Assembly: GCF_049844995.1 (NCBI RefSeq)
Contig: NZ_JBNCMC010000002.1
Coordinates: 682,001-746,000 of the forward strand
Reading direction: 5' to 3'
DNA length: 64,000 nucleotides
Origin: Luteimicrobium sp049844995
GTDB taxonomy: Bacteria; Actinomycetota; Actinomycetes; Actinomycetales; Cellulomonadaceae
A program made the position numbers and the translations under genes. The notes under the pieces were generated by a model that did no database searches, was not told the DNA's origin, and worked only from the letters and a program-made list of their open reading frames with translations. Shown here piece after piece: positions 32,078 to 41,753 of the stretch (positions within the stretch are counted from its first letter, which is position 1; the number at the start of each line of letters is the position of its first letter).

Positions 32078-32665
32078 ATGACCGCACTCCCGAAGCAGCC
32101 GCCGACGCCCGCCGACGACGCCACCACGGAGGCCGGGCACAGCGCTCCCGCCGGGTCGTGGGAGGAACGCATCGCCGCCGCCTGGTACCGCGCCCGTACC
32201 GAGGAGGTCCCCGACGACGAGCTCCGCGACACCGTCGGCACGCTGGTCGCCGAGCTTCCCGCCGGGCACCCCGTCGCGCTCTACGAGACCGGCAGCGCCT
32301 GGGACTCGACCGGCGTCCCCGACCAGGCCATCGCGTTCTACCGCGCCGCCCTCGACGCCGGCCTGCCGCCCGACCGCCGCCGCCAGACCGTGATCCAGCT
32401 CGCGAGCTCCCTGCGCAACGTGGGCCGCCCCGACGAGGCCGTGGCCGTCCTGCGGGACGAGCGGCGCGAGCGCTCCGACGACCTGGACGCCCAGCTCGAC
32501 GCGTTCCTCGCGCTCGCCCTCGCCGACGCCGGGCACGCCCGCGAGGGCGTGGGCGTGGCGGTCGCGGCGCTCGGCGGCGTCGTGCAGCGCTACCACCGCT
32601 CGCTCGTCGCCTACGGCGAGGAGATGGAGCGGAGCGCCCGCGCCGACGCGGCCGGGCGCGCCTGA
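32078..32665 (+). CDS. Tetratricopeptide-repeat protein (TPR_5 type)
   Basis: A 195-residue soluble protein. After a 25-residue disordered tail it forms helical hairpins, with ALYETGSAWDSTGVPDQAIAFYRAAL and QTVIQLASSLRNVGRPDEAVAVLRDE as clear TPR units (about residues 65-130). This pattern matches the TPR_5 family of small bacterial proteins of unknown role. It starts 12 bases after the WYL regulator stop, so they are probably co-transcribed. A protein-interaction role is the only supportable function. Confidence 0.85.
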   Translation: MTALPKQPPTPADDATTEAGHSAPAGSWEERIAAAWYRARTEEVPDDELRDTVGTLVAELPAGHPVALYETGSAWDSTGVPDQAIAFYRAALDAGLPPDRRRQTVIQLASSLRNVGRPDEAVAVLRDERRERSDDLDAQLDAFLALALADAGHAREGVGVAVAALGGVVQRYHRSLVAYGEEMERSARADAAGRA

Positions 32666-32692
32666 CCGCGTCCGGACGGCCGCGCGGCGCCG

Positions 32693-33238
32693 CTACTCGC
32701 CGACGAGGCCGTCCACGTTCTCGCGCAGCAGGTCGGCGTGACCGTTGTGCCGCGCGTACTCCTCGACGAGGTGCACGACGATCCACCGCAGCGTGAAGCG
32801 CTCGCCCGTGTGCCGGTCGGCACCGGCCGAGGTGGCGTCGAGGCCCCCGGAGGCGAGCGCGGCCGCCACGATCGCGTCGGAGCGGGCGACCGCGGCGTCG
32901 AAGCCCGCGCGCAGCTCCTCGGGCGAGTCGGCGGCCGCGCTGTGCCACTCCCAGTCGCGGTCCTGGGACCAGTCGACGGCGGCCCACGGCTCGCTCGGCT
33001 CGCTCCCGAGCCAGACGACGCGCCACCAGTTGTCCTCGACGTAGGCGAGGTGCTTGAGCAGGCCGCCGAGGGTCATCGACGACGGCGCGAGGGGGCGCCT
33101 CAGGTCGACGGCGTCCAGCCCGGACGTCTTCCACCGCAGCGTGTCGCGGTGGTAGGCCAGGAACCCCAGGAGCGTCTCGGCCTCACCCGCCTGCAAGGGC
33201 GGGTCGAGGCGGACGTCGGCGGCCTGCTCGAAACCCAT
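32693..33238 (-). CDS. DinB-family protein (DUF664 type)
   Basis: A 181-residue four-helix-bundle protein of the DinB/YfiT superfamily, DUF664 branch. TLLGFLAYHRDTLRWKTSGL, the metal-binding His in LLKHLAYVEDNWW and the late RWIVVHLVEEYARHNGHADLL (two further His) are present, giving the usual three-His metal site. In actinobacteria such proteins are thought to act as mycothiol-dependent S-transferases; the substrate is not known. It starts 8 bases before the leuA stop on the same strand, without a clear link in function. Confidence 0.85.
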   Translation of the reverse strand: MGFEQAADVRLDPPLQAGEAETLLGFLAYHRDTLRWKTSGLDAVDLRRPLAPSSMTLGGLLKHLAYVEDNWWRVVWLGSEPSEPWAAVDWSQDRDWEWHSAAADSPEELRAGFDAAVARSDAIVAAALASGGLDATSAGADRHTGERFTLRWIVVHLVEEYARHNGHADLLRENVDGLVGE

Positions 33239-33245
33239 CGTCGGC

Positions 33246-35081
33246 TCAGCGGCCGACGGACGCCGGGTCGGCCGCGCGACCCTCGGCCTGCACCCGCTCG
33301 TACCGGTTCACGGCCGAGACGATCGCCTTGAGGGACGCCGTCGTGATCGACGGGTCGATCCCCACGCCCCAGAGCACGTCGTCGCCGACCGAGCACTCGA
33401 CGTAGGCGGCCGCGGCCGCGTCGGAGCCCGCCGAGAGCGCGTGCTCCGCGTAGTCCAGGACCAGCACGTCGTGCCCGACCTGGCGCAGCACGTCGAGGAA
33501 CGCGTCGACCGGGCCGTTGCCGGTCCCCGTGACGGTCCGGGCGCGGCCCGCGTCCACGAGCTCGACCTCGAGCGTGTCGGGCCCCTCCTCCGACGACGAC
33601 GTCCGCGTCGACACGAGGCGGAGGCGACCCCACGGCTCGAGCCCCGAGTCGGGCTCGACGGGCAGGTACTCGTCGGAGAAGATCCGCCAGATGTCCTCGG
33701 CGTTCACCTCGATGCCGCGCGCGTCGGTGTGCTCCTGGACCGCGCGCGAGAACTCGATCTGGAGGCGGCGCGGGAGGTCGAGGTTCCGCTCCGACTTCAG
33801 CAGGTACGAGATGCCGCCCTTGCCGGACTGGGAGTTCACGCGGATCACGGCCTCGTAGCTGCGCCCGACGTCCTTGGGGTCGATCGGCAGGTACGGCACG
33901 CCCCAGACGATGTCCTCGACGGTGGCGCCCTGCGCCTCCGCGCGCTTGGCCATGGCGTCGAGGCCCTTCTTGATCGCGTCCTGGTGCGACCCGGAGAACG
34001 CCGTGAACACGAGGTCGCCGGCCCACGGGTGGCGCTCGCCGACCGGGAGCTGGTTGCACTGCTCGACGGTCCGGCGGATGCGGTCCATCTGCGAGAAGTC
34101 GATCTCGGGGTCGATGCCCTGGCTGAACAGGTTCATGCCCAGGGTGACCAGGTCGACGTTGCCGGTGCGCTCGCCGTTGCCGAACAGGCAGCCCTCGATG
34201 CGGTCGGCGCCGGCCTGGTAGCCCAGCTCGGCGGCCGCGACCGCGGTGCCCCGGTCGTTGTGCGGGTGCAGCGACAGGATGACGTGCTCGCGGTGCTCGA
34301 GGTGGCGGTTCATCCACTCGATCGAGTCGGCGTAGACGTTCGGTGTCGCCATCTCGACGGTCGCGGGCAGGTTGACGATGACGGGGCGCTCCGCCGTCGG
34401 CTCGAAGACCTCGAGCACCTCGTTGCAGATGCGGACCGCGAACTCCAGCTCGGTGCCCGTGTAGGACTCCGGCGAGTACTCGTAGTAGATCCGCGTCTCC
34501 GGGATCGTCTCCTCGAACTTGCGGCACAGCTTCGCGCCCTCGAGCGCGATGTCGACGATGCCGTCCTCGTCCGTGCGGAACACGACCTCGCGCTGCAGCA
34601 CCGACGTCGAGTTGTACAGGTGGACGATCGCCTGCTTCGCGCCGCGCAGCGACTCGTACGTGCGGGCGATGAGGTGCTCGCGGGACTGGGTGAGCACCTG
34701 GATGATCACGTCGTCAGGGATGAGCTCCTGCTCGATGAGCTGGCGCACGAAGTCGTAGTCCGTCTGGGACGCGGACGGGAACCCGACCTCGATCTCCTTG
34801 TAGCCCATGTCGACGAGCAGGCGGAACATCGCGAGCTTGCGCTCCGCGTTCATGGGCTCGATGAGTGCCTGGTTGCCGTCGCGCAGGTCCACGGCGCACC
34901 AGCGGGGCGCCTTGGTGATGCGCTTGTCGGGCCACGTGCGGTCCGGCAGCGACACGTCGATCTGGGCGTGGAACGGCTCGTACTTGTGGACCGGCATGCC
35001 CGACGGGCGCTGCTGCGCGTGGGCCCAGCGGGGGTCACCGGCGGCGGGGCCGGCGGGGCTCTGGGGGGCGTGGTTCGTCAC
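33246..35081 (-). CDS. leuA: 2-isopropylmalate synthase
   Basis: A 611-residue enzyme that condenses acetyl-CoA with 2-oxoisovalerate, the first committed step of leucine synthesis. The catalytic TIM barrel shows RWCAVDLRDGNQALIEPM, GFPSASQTDYDF, LHPHNDRGTAVAA and FGNGERTGNVD with the metal-binding His pair. The C-terminal regulatory domain (about 470-611, LEVELVDAGRARTVTGTGNG) binds leucine for feedback control. This is the long actinobacterial LeuA2 form. GTG 35081 has GAGGAA 6 bases upstream. A leader peptide with three consecutive Leu codons and attenuator-like stems lies just upstream. Confidence 0.97.
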   Translation of the reverse strand: MTNHAPQSPAGPAAGDPRWAHAQQRPSGMPVHKYEPFHAQIDVSLPDRTWPDKRITKAPRWCAVDLRDGNQALIEPMNAERKLAMFRLLVDMGYKEIEVGFPSASQTDYDFVRQLIEQELIPDDVIIQVLTQSREHLIARTYESLRGAKQAIVHLYNSTSVLQREVVFRTDEDGIVDIALEGAKLCRKFEETIPETRIYYEYSPESYTGTELEFAVRICNEVLEVFEPTAERPVIVNLPATVEMATPNVYADSIEWMNRHLEHREHVILSLHPHNDRGTAVAAAELGYQAGADRIEGCLFGNGERTGNVDLVTLGMNLFSQGIDPEIDFSQMDRIRRTVEQCNQLPVGERHPWAGDLVFTAFSGSHQDAIKKGLDAMAKRAEAQGATVEDIVWGVPYLPIDPKDVGRSYEAVIRVNSQSGKGGISYLLKSERNLDLPRRLQIEFSRAVQEHTDARGIEVNAEDIWRIFSDEYLPVEPDSGLEPWGRLRLVSTRTSSSEEGPDTLEVELVDAGRARTVTGTGNGPVDAFLDVLRQVGHDVLVLDYAEHALSAGSDAAAAAYVECSVGDDVLWGVGIDPSITTASLKAIVSAVNRYERVQAEGRAADPASVGR

Positions 35082-35103
35082 GGGAGGTTCCTCACGGTCG
35101 TGC

Positions 35104-35170
35104 GGTTGGTTTCGTCAGCCGGCACACCAACCACCGCGGCGAGGAACCGGCTCAGCGAGCCTCGCCGCGG
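35104..35170 (-). promoter_or_regulatory. leuA attenuator-like stems
   Basis: Read on the minus strand, CCGCGGCGAGG and CCTCGCCGCGG (35160-35170 and 35134-35144) form an 11-bp stem that starts inside the leader peptide just after its Leu codons. Further downstream GGTTGGT (35126-35132) and ACCAACC (35104-35110) form a 7-bp stem ending 23 bases before leuA. Ribosome stalling at the Leu codons would prevent the first stem and change downstream folding. Whether control is at transcription or translation is not decidable. Confidence 0.65.
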
Positions 35171-35226
35171 CACCGAAGGAGGAGGCTGCCCGTCGTGACC
35201 GACGGGCGCAGCTCGGGGGTACGCAC
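35152..35226 (-). CDS. leuA leader peptide (24 aa, Leu-Leu-Leu)
   Basis: A 24-codon ORF begins at GTG 35226 and ends at TGA 35152, reading MRTPELRPSVTTGS-LLL-RCRGEAR. The three adjacent Leu codons (15-17) lie directly before the first attenuator stem, the classical layout for leucine-responsive control of leuA, which starts 70 bases further on. A -10-like TACAGT (35233-35238) lies 6 bases before the GTG, so transcription should start at or next to the start codon: the leader message is probably leaderless, which explains the absence of a ribosome-binding site. A GTG 18 bases upstream (35244) is in frame but would fall outside that transcript. Confidence 0.75.
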   Translation of the reverse strand: MRTPELRPSVTTGSLLLRCRGEAR

Positions 35227-35327
35227 GCCGCCACTGTACTCCACGGACCCAGGACGCCCGCGAGCGGGGCGCGACGAGCGCCGCGCCCCGCTCCCGGTCC
35301 GGGCCGGGCCGGTGTCCAGGCGTCCCG

Positions 35328-37193
<1,866 letters not shown>

Positions 37194-37336
37194 ATGGGCT
37201 CCTTCGGTCGGGCGAGCGGCGAGGCGGCCCCGGTCGGACACCGGGGCGCAGGCTCCGGCCGCTCGTCTACGCTACGTGGTCGTTTCTACCGGTCCGGACG
37301 GATCGGGACAACCGTGCCTCGCCGGGCGGGCGGCGA

Positions 37337-38938
37337 TCAGATGCCGAGCTGGAACACGCCCCAGTACGCGGTGGTCAGCAGGAGCGTGACGACGGCGAAG
37401 GCGAGCGCCGCCGCGAGGGCCCAGCCGCCGATCCCGCGCGCGACGGGCTGGCCGGCGCGCACGCCCGGCACGGCCGAGTGTCCGCTGGGCGCGTCGCGGC
37501 CGACCCGCTCCCGCAGCCACAGCAGGACGCTGCGCCGCGCCTCCCGGCGGTCCGAGAGCCGGTTGACGACGACCGCCACGGGGACGAGCGACGCGAGCCC
37601 GATCGCGCGGACCCCGAGCCAGCCGCCCTGGACGACGAGGGCGTTCTGCGAGTAGTTGAGCGCGATCTTCGCGATCGCGACCAGGTACACGACGAGCGCG
37701 AGCATCGTCAGCACCGCCCCGAGCGAGGCGAGCAGCATCGGCACGCGCAGGTCGCGCGCGAGGCCGCCGACGTGGCTGCGGAAGCGCCACCTCCGCGTGC
37801 CGAGCGCGACGAGCATCCACACGAGGGGGGCGCCGATCGCGAGCGACACGGCCGCGATCGTGAAGCCGAAGACGGCGTCGCCGTCCCCGTACCAGCGCGG
37901 GCTCGGGACCGCCTCCGCGAGGTAGCTCTGGTTGGGTTGGGCGCCCGCGATCTGCGGCGACGCGCCCGCCGTGCCCGGCAGGCCGGCGACCCAGTCGGCG
38001 AGGTCCTGCTGGAACGCCGCCGACACGGCGCCGGCCCCGCCTCCGAGGTGCAGCCCGTGGTCGGCGCCGTCGTAGTAGCGGACGGTCACCTCCTGGTTCC
38101 CGGCCTTCGCGGTGTCGGCCAGGATGTCCTGCGCGCCCTGCTCGATCGGCATCGAGACGTCGGCGTCGCCGTAGACGACGAGGGTCGGCTGGGTCAGGCG
38201 CTCGAGGTACGGCCGCACGTCGAAGTCGGCGTAGTCGAGGCCGCCGTCGGGCAGGTCCATGCCGACGGCGCGGGGGATCGCGCGGAACACGCCCTGCGGG
38301 ACGCCCGTGTTCCGCAGGTAGTTGTCGACGGCGAACGCGGCCTGCTCGCGGGGCCTCACGACGGGCGCGGACACGAGTGCGGTGAACGCGATCGCCGGGT
38401 CCTGGGTCGCCATCACGGGGGCGATCCACGTGCCCTCGGACTCGCCGTAGACGCCCACGCGCGTCGGGTCGACGCCGGGCTCGGTGCGCAGCAGCTGGAC
38501 GGACCGGTCGTAGTCGCCGGCCTCCTGCACGTAGTCGCGGTGCTGCAGCGAGTAGCTGGTGAGGTTCTTCGACGGGACGAGGGTCACGACGCCCGCACTA
38601 GCGAGGGCCCACGCCTGCGGCGCGAACGCCGTGGCCGAGTCCCCGGTGCCCGCGCCGTGCACGAACACGACGCCCGGCAGGTCGTCGCCCGCGCCCACCG
38701 GCTGACGGATCTGTCCCGTGACGGTCGTGTCCTCGAGCTGGATCGCCACCTCGCGGGACACCACCGGGTAGGTCCCGACGGCTACCGGGTCGTGCGTCCC
38801 CCCGATCGTGGTGTCGGTGGTCTGGGTGCGGATGTGGTCCGTCACCGGTTGGGGGTCCCACTCCGGCCCGGCGAAGGCGCCGACGGCGGCGAGACCGATC
38901 GCGAGGACGGCCGTCGTCGCAGCTGTCCTGAAAGTCAC
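37337..38938 (-). CDS. Alpha/beta hydrolase with C-terminal membrane domain
   Basis: A 533-residue fusion. Residues 1-25 form a signal anchor, about 60-325 an alpha/beta hydrolase fold with VVFVHGAGTGDSATAF (oxyanion), nucleophile Ser in VGVYGESEGTWIAP, VVYGDADVSMPIEQG (acid) and DGADHGLHLGG (His). About 355-530 contains four transmembrane helices. The catalytic domain therefore lies outside the membrane with the C-terminal helices as anchor. The Ser-Asp-His triad is complete, so it should be an active esterase or peptidase-like hydrolase; S9/dienelactone-type proteins are the closest general match. The substrate is unknown. GTG 38938 is the start. It follows era on the same strand after 82 bases. 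Confidence 0.85.
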   Translation of the reverse strand: MTFRTAATTAVLAIGLAAVGAFAGPEWDPQPVTDHIRTQTTDTTIGGTHDPVAVGTYPVVSREVAIQLEDTTVTGQIRQPVGAGDDLPGVVFVHGAGTGDSATAFAPQAWALASAGVVTLVPSKNLTSYSLQHRDYVQEAGDYDRSVQLLRTEPGVDPTRVGVYGESEGTWIAPVMATQDPAIAFTALVSAPVVRPREQAAFAVDNYLRNTGVPQGVFRAIPRAVGMDLPDGGLDYADFDVRPYLERLTQPTLVVYGDADVSMPIEQGAQDILADTAKAGNQEVTVRYYDGADHGLHLGGGAGAVSAAFQQDLADWVAGLPGTAGASPQIAGAQPNQSYLAEAVPSPRWYGDGDAVFGFTIAAVSLAIGAPLVWMLVALGTRRWRFRSHVGGLARDLRVPMLLASLGAVLTMLALVVYLVAIAKIALNYSQNALVVQGGWLGVRAIGLASLVPVAVVVNRLSDRREARRSVLLWLRERVGRDAPSGHSAVPGVRAGQPVARGIGGWALAAALAFAVVTLLLTTAYWGVFQLGI

Positions 38939-39020
38939 GCGTCGATGCTACGTCCCGCGGCGCCGCGGCACCGGGAGGCGAACCCCCGGAGGCGACGGGG
39001 GCGGCCCCGCACGAGCCGGC

Positions 39021-39959
39021 TCAAAATCCCAGCCGCCGCAGCTGCTTGGGGTCCCGCTGCCAGTCCTTCGCGACCTTCACGTGGAGGTCGAGGTAGACCC
39101 GCGAGCCGAGGAGGGCCTCGATCCCGGCACGGGCCCGCGTGCCGACGTCGCGCAGACGCGACCCGCCGCGGCCGATCACGATGGCCTTCTGCGAGTCCCG
39201 CTCCACGTAGACGTCGACGCGGACGTCGAGGAGCTCGTCGCCCTCGCGGCGCGGGCTCCCGTCGGCTCGCGTCCGGGGCACGATCTCGTTCACGACGACG
39301 GCCAGCGAGTGCGGCAGCTCGTCGCGCACGCCCTCGAGCGCCGCCTCGCGGACGAGCTCCGCGACCATGACGGCCTCGGGCTCGTCCGTGAGCTCGCCGC
39401 CCGGGTAGAGCTCGGGGCCCTCGGGCAGGTGCCCGACGAGCACGTCCGTGAGCAGGCCCACCTGGTCGCCGCGCACGGCCGAGACCGGCACGACGTCCGC
39501 CCAGTCGCCCAGCGCCGAGACCGCGAGCAGCTGCTCGGCGACCCGGTCGCGCGGGACGGTGTCGGTCTTCGTGACCGCGACGACCACGGGCGTTCCCCGC
39601 CGCCCTCGCGTCATGTCGGCGAGCTGCGCGGCGATGTACCGGTCCCCCGGGCCGACCTTCTGGTCCGCGGGGACGCAGAACACGATCACGTCGACCTCGG
39701 TCAGCGTGTCGCGGACGAGGTCGTTGAGGCGCTCGCCCAGCAGGGTCCGCGGGCGGTGCAGGCCGGGCGTGTCCACGAGGACGAGTTGCGCGTCCGGCCG
39801 GTTCACGATGCCGCGGATCGTGTGCCGCGTGGTCTGCGGCCGGCCCGACGTGATGGCGACCTTCTCGCCCACGAGCGCGTTGGTGAGCGTCGACTTGCCC
39901 GCGTTCGGGCGGCCGACGAGGCACGCGAAGCCGGAGCGGTGGGCGTCGGCGGTGGTCAT
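39021..39959 (-). CDS. era: GTPase Era
   Basis: A 312-residue GTPase that binds the 3' end of 16S rRNA and promotes small-subunit maturation. G1 is VGRPNAGKSTLTN (15-27), G2 PQTTRHTIRG, G3 VDTPGLH, G4 VTKTDT. The C-terminal KH domain shows KAIVIGRGGSRLRDVGTRAR and ends LHVKVAKDWQRDPKQLRRLG. ATG 39959 has AGAGGA 5-6 bases upstream and overlaps the stop of the CNNM/CBS gene (ATGA). It is the last gene of phoH-ybeY-CNNM-era, a set devoted mainly to ribosome and RNA maturation. Confidence 0.97.
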   Translation of the reverse strand: MTTADAHRSGFACLVGRPNAGKSTLTNALVGEKVAITSGRPQTTRHTIRGIVNRPDAQLVLVDTPGLHRPRTLLGERLNDLVRDTLTEVDVIVFCVPADQKVGPGDRYIAAQLADMTRGRRGTPVVVAVTKTDTVPRDRVAEQLLAVSALGDWADVVPVSAVRGDQVGLLTDVLVGHLPEGPELYPGGELTDEPEAVMVAELVREAALEGVRDELPHSLAVVVNEIVPRTRADGSPRREGDELLDVRVDVYVERDSQKAIVIGRGGSRLRDVGTRARAGIEALLGSRVYLDLHVKVAKDWQRDPKQLRRLGF

Positions 39960-41293
39960 GAATGTCCTCTCGTGGCGGGTGGCTGCGTGGGAGACGGACC
40001 AGCAGCCGCGGTCCCGTCGTCGGTGTGATCGTCGTGCTCGGGCCTCTCCGCGCGCCCCACGACGAGCGTGGCGAGCAGGCGGCGCCTGCCCTCGACCCGG
40101 TCGGCGACCAGATGGAGGCCGTGGGTGTCCGCGACGGAGCCTGCGAGCGGGACCTTGCCGAGCGCCTTGGCGAGCAGGCCGCCCGCCGTGTCCACGTCGT
40201 CGTCCTCGATGCGGACGCCGAACAGGTCGCCCAGGTCGTCGAGCGCGAGCCGCGCGGGCACGCGGAAGCGACCGTCGCCGAGGCCCTCGATCTCCGGGCC
40301 CGAGCGGTCGTGCTCGTCGGTGAGCTCGCCGACGATCTCCTCCAGCGCGTCCTCGATCGTGACGAGGCCGGCGATGCCGCCGTACTCGTCGACGACGATC
40401 GCGATGTGGTTGGCGGCGGCCTGCATCTCGCGGAGCAGGTCGTCGACGGGCTTCGACTCCGGCACGAACACCGCGGGGCGGGCCGCGTCGCGCGCGAGCC
40501 GCTGCGCTCCTCCGTTGCCGTCGGTCACCAGCCGCGTCACGTCCTTGAAGTAGAGGACGCCGAGCAGGTCGTCGACCGAGCGGCCGACCACCGGCACGCG
40601 CGAGTACCCCGAGCGCAGGAACAGGCGCAGGGCCTTGTCGAGCGTCGTCGTGGCGGTGACGGTGACCATGTCGGGGCGCGGGACCATCACCTCGCGGACC
40701 ATGGTGTCGCCGAGCTCGAACACGGAGCGCAGGAGCTCGCGGTCGTCGTCCTCGAACGCGTCGGACTCGCCGGCGCGCCGCGCGAGCTCGCGCAGCTCCT
40801 CGGCCTCCTCCTCGGGCCTGGGCGGCGGAGGGCGGACCACCGGGCTCAGCCAGCGCGTCGCCCGCACCACGACCCACAGCAGCCCGGAGAGGGTGCGGAG
40901 GACGGCGGGCGCGTGGGTCCGGCCGAGGCTGCGGGGGCTGAGCCGCACCAGCCCCACGGCGACGACGGCGCTGATCACGAGCGACACGAGCAGCACGGCC
41001 CACCACGGGTCGAGCCAGGCACCGACGGCCAGCGTGATGGCCGCCGTGGCCGCCATCTCGGCGAGCACGCGGACGAAGCTCGCGGACGCAGCGGCCCCGC
41101 GGGCGTCCTCGAGCAGGACCGCGACCCGGCGCGAGCGCACGTCGTCGGCGTCGGACTCGTCGCTCTCCTCGCGCGCGTGCGCCGAGAGCGAGCCCTGGCG
41201 CAGGACCGCCGTCTCGCCCGCGCTCAGGGCGGCCGCGAGCAGGATCCCGACGACGGCGACGAGGACGAGCAGCCAGACGGGCTCCCCGTTCAT
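39956..41293 (-). CDS. CNNM/CorC-type membrane protein with CBS domains
   Basis: A 445-residue protein with an N-terminal CNNM (DUF21) membrane domain of about three to four helices (1-150), two CBS domains (about 205-330; VMVPRPDMVTVTATTTLDKAL and FVPESKPVDDLLREMQ) with the diagnostic IVVDEYGGIAGLVTIEDALEE, and a C-terminal CorC/HlyC domain with GRFRVPARLALDDL. Family members take part in magnesium/cobalt efflux or homeostasis; their direct transport role is debated. A disordered His/Asp-rich tail of about 35 residues ends the protein. It lies 7 bases after ybeY and overlaps era. Confidence 0.93.
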   Translation of the reverse strand: MNGEPVWLLVLVAVVGILLAAALSAGETAVLRQGSLSAHAREESDESDADDVRSRRVAVLLEDARGAAASASFVRVLAEMAATAAITLAVGAWLDPWWAVLLVSLVISAVVAVGLVRLSPRSLGRTHAPAVLRTLSGLLWVVVRATRWLSPVVRPPPPRPEEEAEELRELARRAGESDAFEDDDRELLRSVFELGDTMVREVMVPRPDMVTVTATTTLDKALRLFLRSGYSRVPVVGRSVDDLLGVLYFKDVTRLVTDGNGGAQRLARDAARPAVFVPESKPVDDLLREMQAAANHIAIVVDEYGGIAGLVTIEDALEEIVGELTDEHDRSGPEIEGLGDGRFRVPARLALDDLGDLFGVRIEDDDVDTAGGLLAKALGKVPLAGSVADTHGLHLVADRVEGRRRLLATLVVGRAERPEHDDHTDDGTAAAGPSPTQPPATRGHS

Positions 41294-41300
41294 GCGGCAC

Positions 41301-41753
41301 TCATCGGGAGGCGAGGAACGTCAGCAGGAGCTGGCGCTGGAGGCCGAACATCTCCTTCTCCTCCTCGGGCTCCGCGTGGTCGTAGCCGAGCAGGTGGAGG
41401 ATGCCGTGCGTCGTCAGCAGGAGCATCTCCTCGACCGTCGAGTGCCCGGCCCTCGCGGCCTGCTCGACGGCGACCTCGGGGCACAGCACGACGTCCCCCA
41501 GCAGGCCGGCGGGCGTGACCTCGCCCTCGCGGCCGGGCCGGAGCTCGTCCATCGGGAACGACAGGACGTCCGTGGGGCCCGGCTCGTCCATCCACTTGAC
41601 GTGCAGGTCCGTCATCGTCGCGGTGTCGACGAACAGGATCGAGAGCTCGGTCTGCGGGTGCACGTGCATCTGGTCGAGCACGAAGCGCGCGAGCGCGGCG
41701 AACTCGGCCTCGTCGACCTCGAACCCCGACTCGTTGTTGACCTCGATGCTCAT
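41301..41753 (-). CDS. ybeY: Endoribonuclease YbeY
   Basis: A 150-residue single-strand endoribonuclease needed for 16S rRNA 3'-end processing and ribosome quality control. The zinc motif H3xH5xH is intact: His116, His120 and His126 in THGILHLLGYDH. VKWMDEPGPTDVLSFPMDE and GLLGDVVLCPEVA are also diagnostic. Its start ATG overlaps the phoH stop (ATGA). Neighbours phoH, CNNM and era form the usual actinobacterial order. Confidence 0.96.
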   Translation of the reverse strand: MSIEVNNESGFEVDEAEFAALARFVLDQMHVHPQTELSILFVDTATMTDLHVKWMDEPGPTDVLSFPMDELRPGREGEVTPAGLLGDVVLCPEVAVEQAARAGHSTVEEMLLLTTHGILHLLGYDHAEPEEEKEMFGLQRQLLLTFLASR

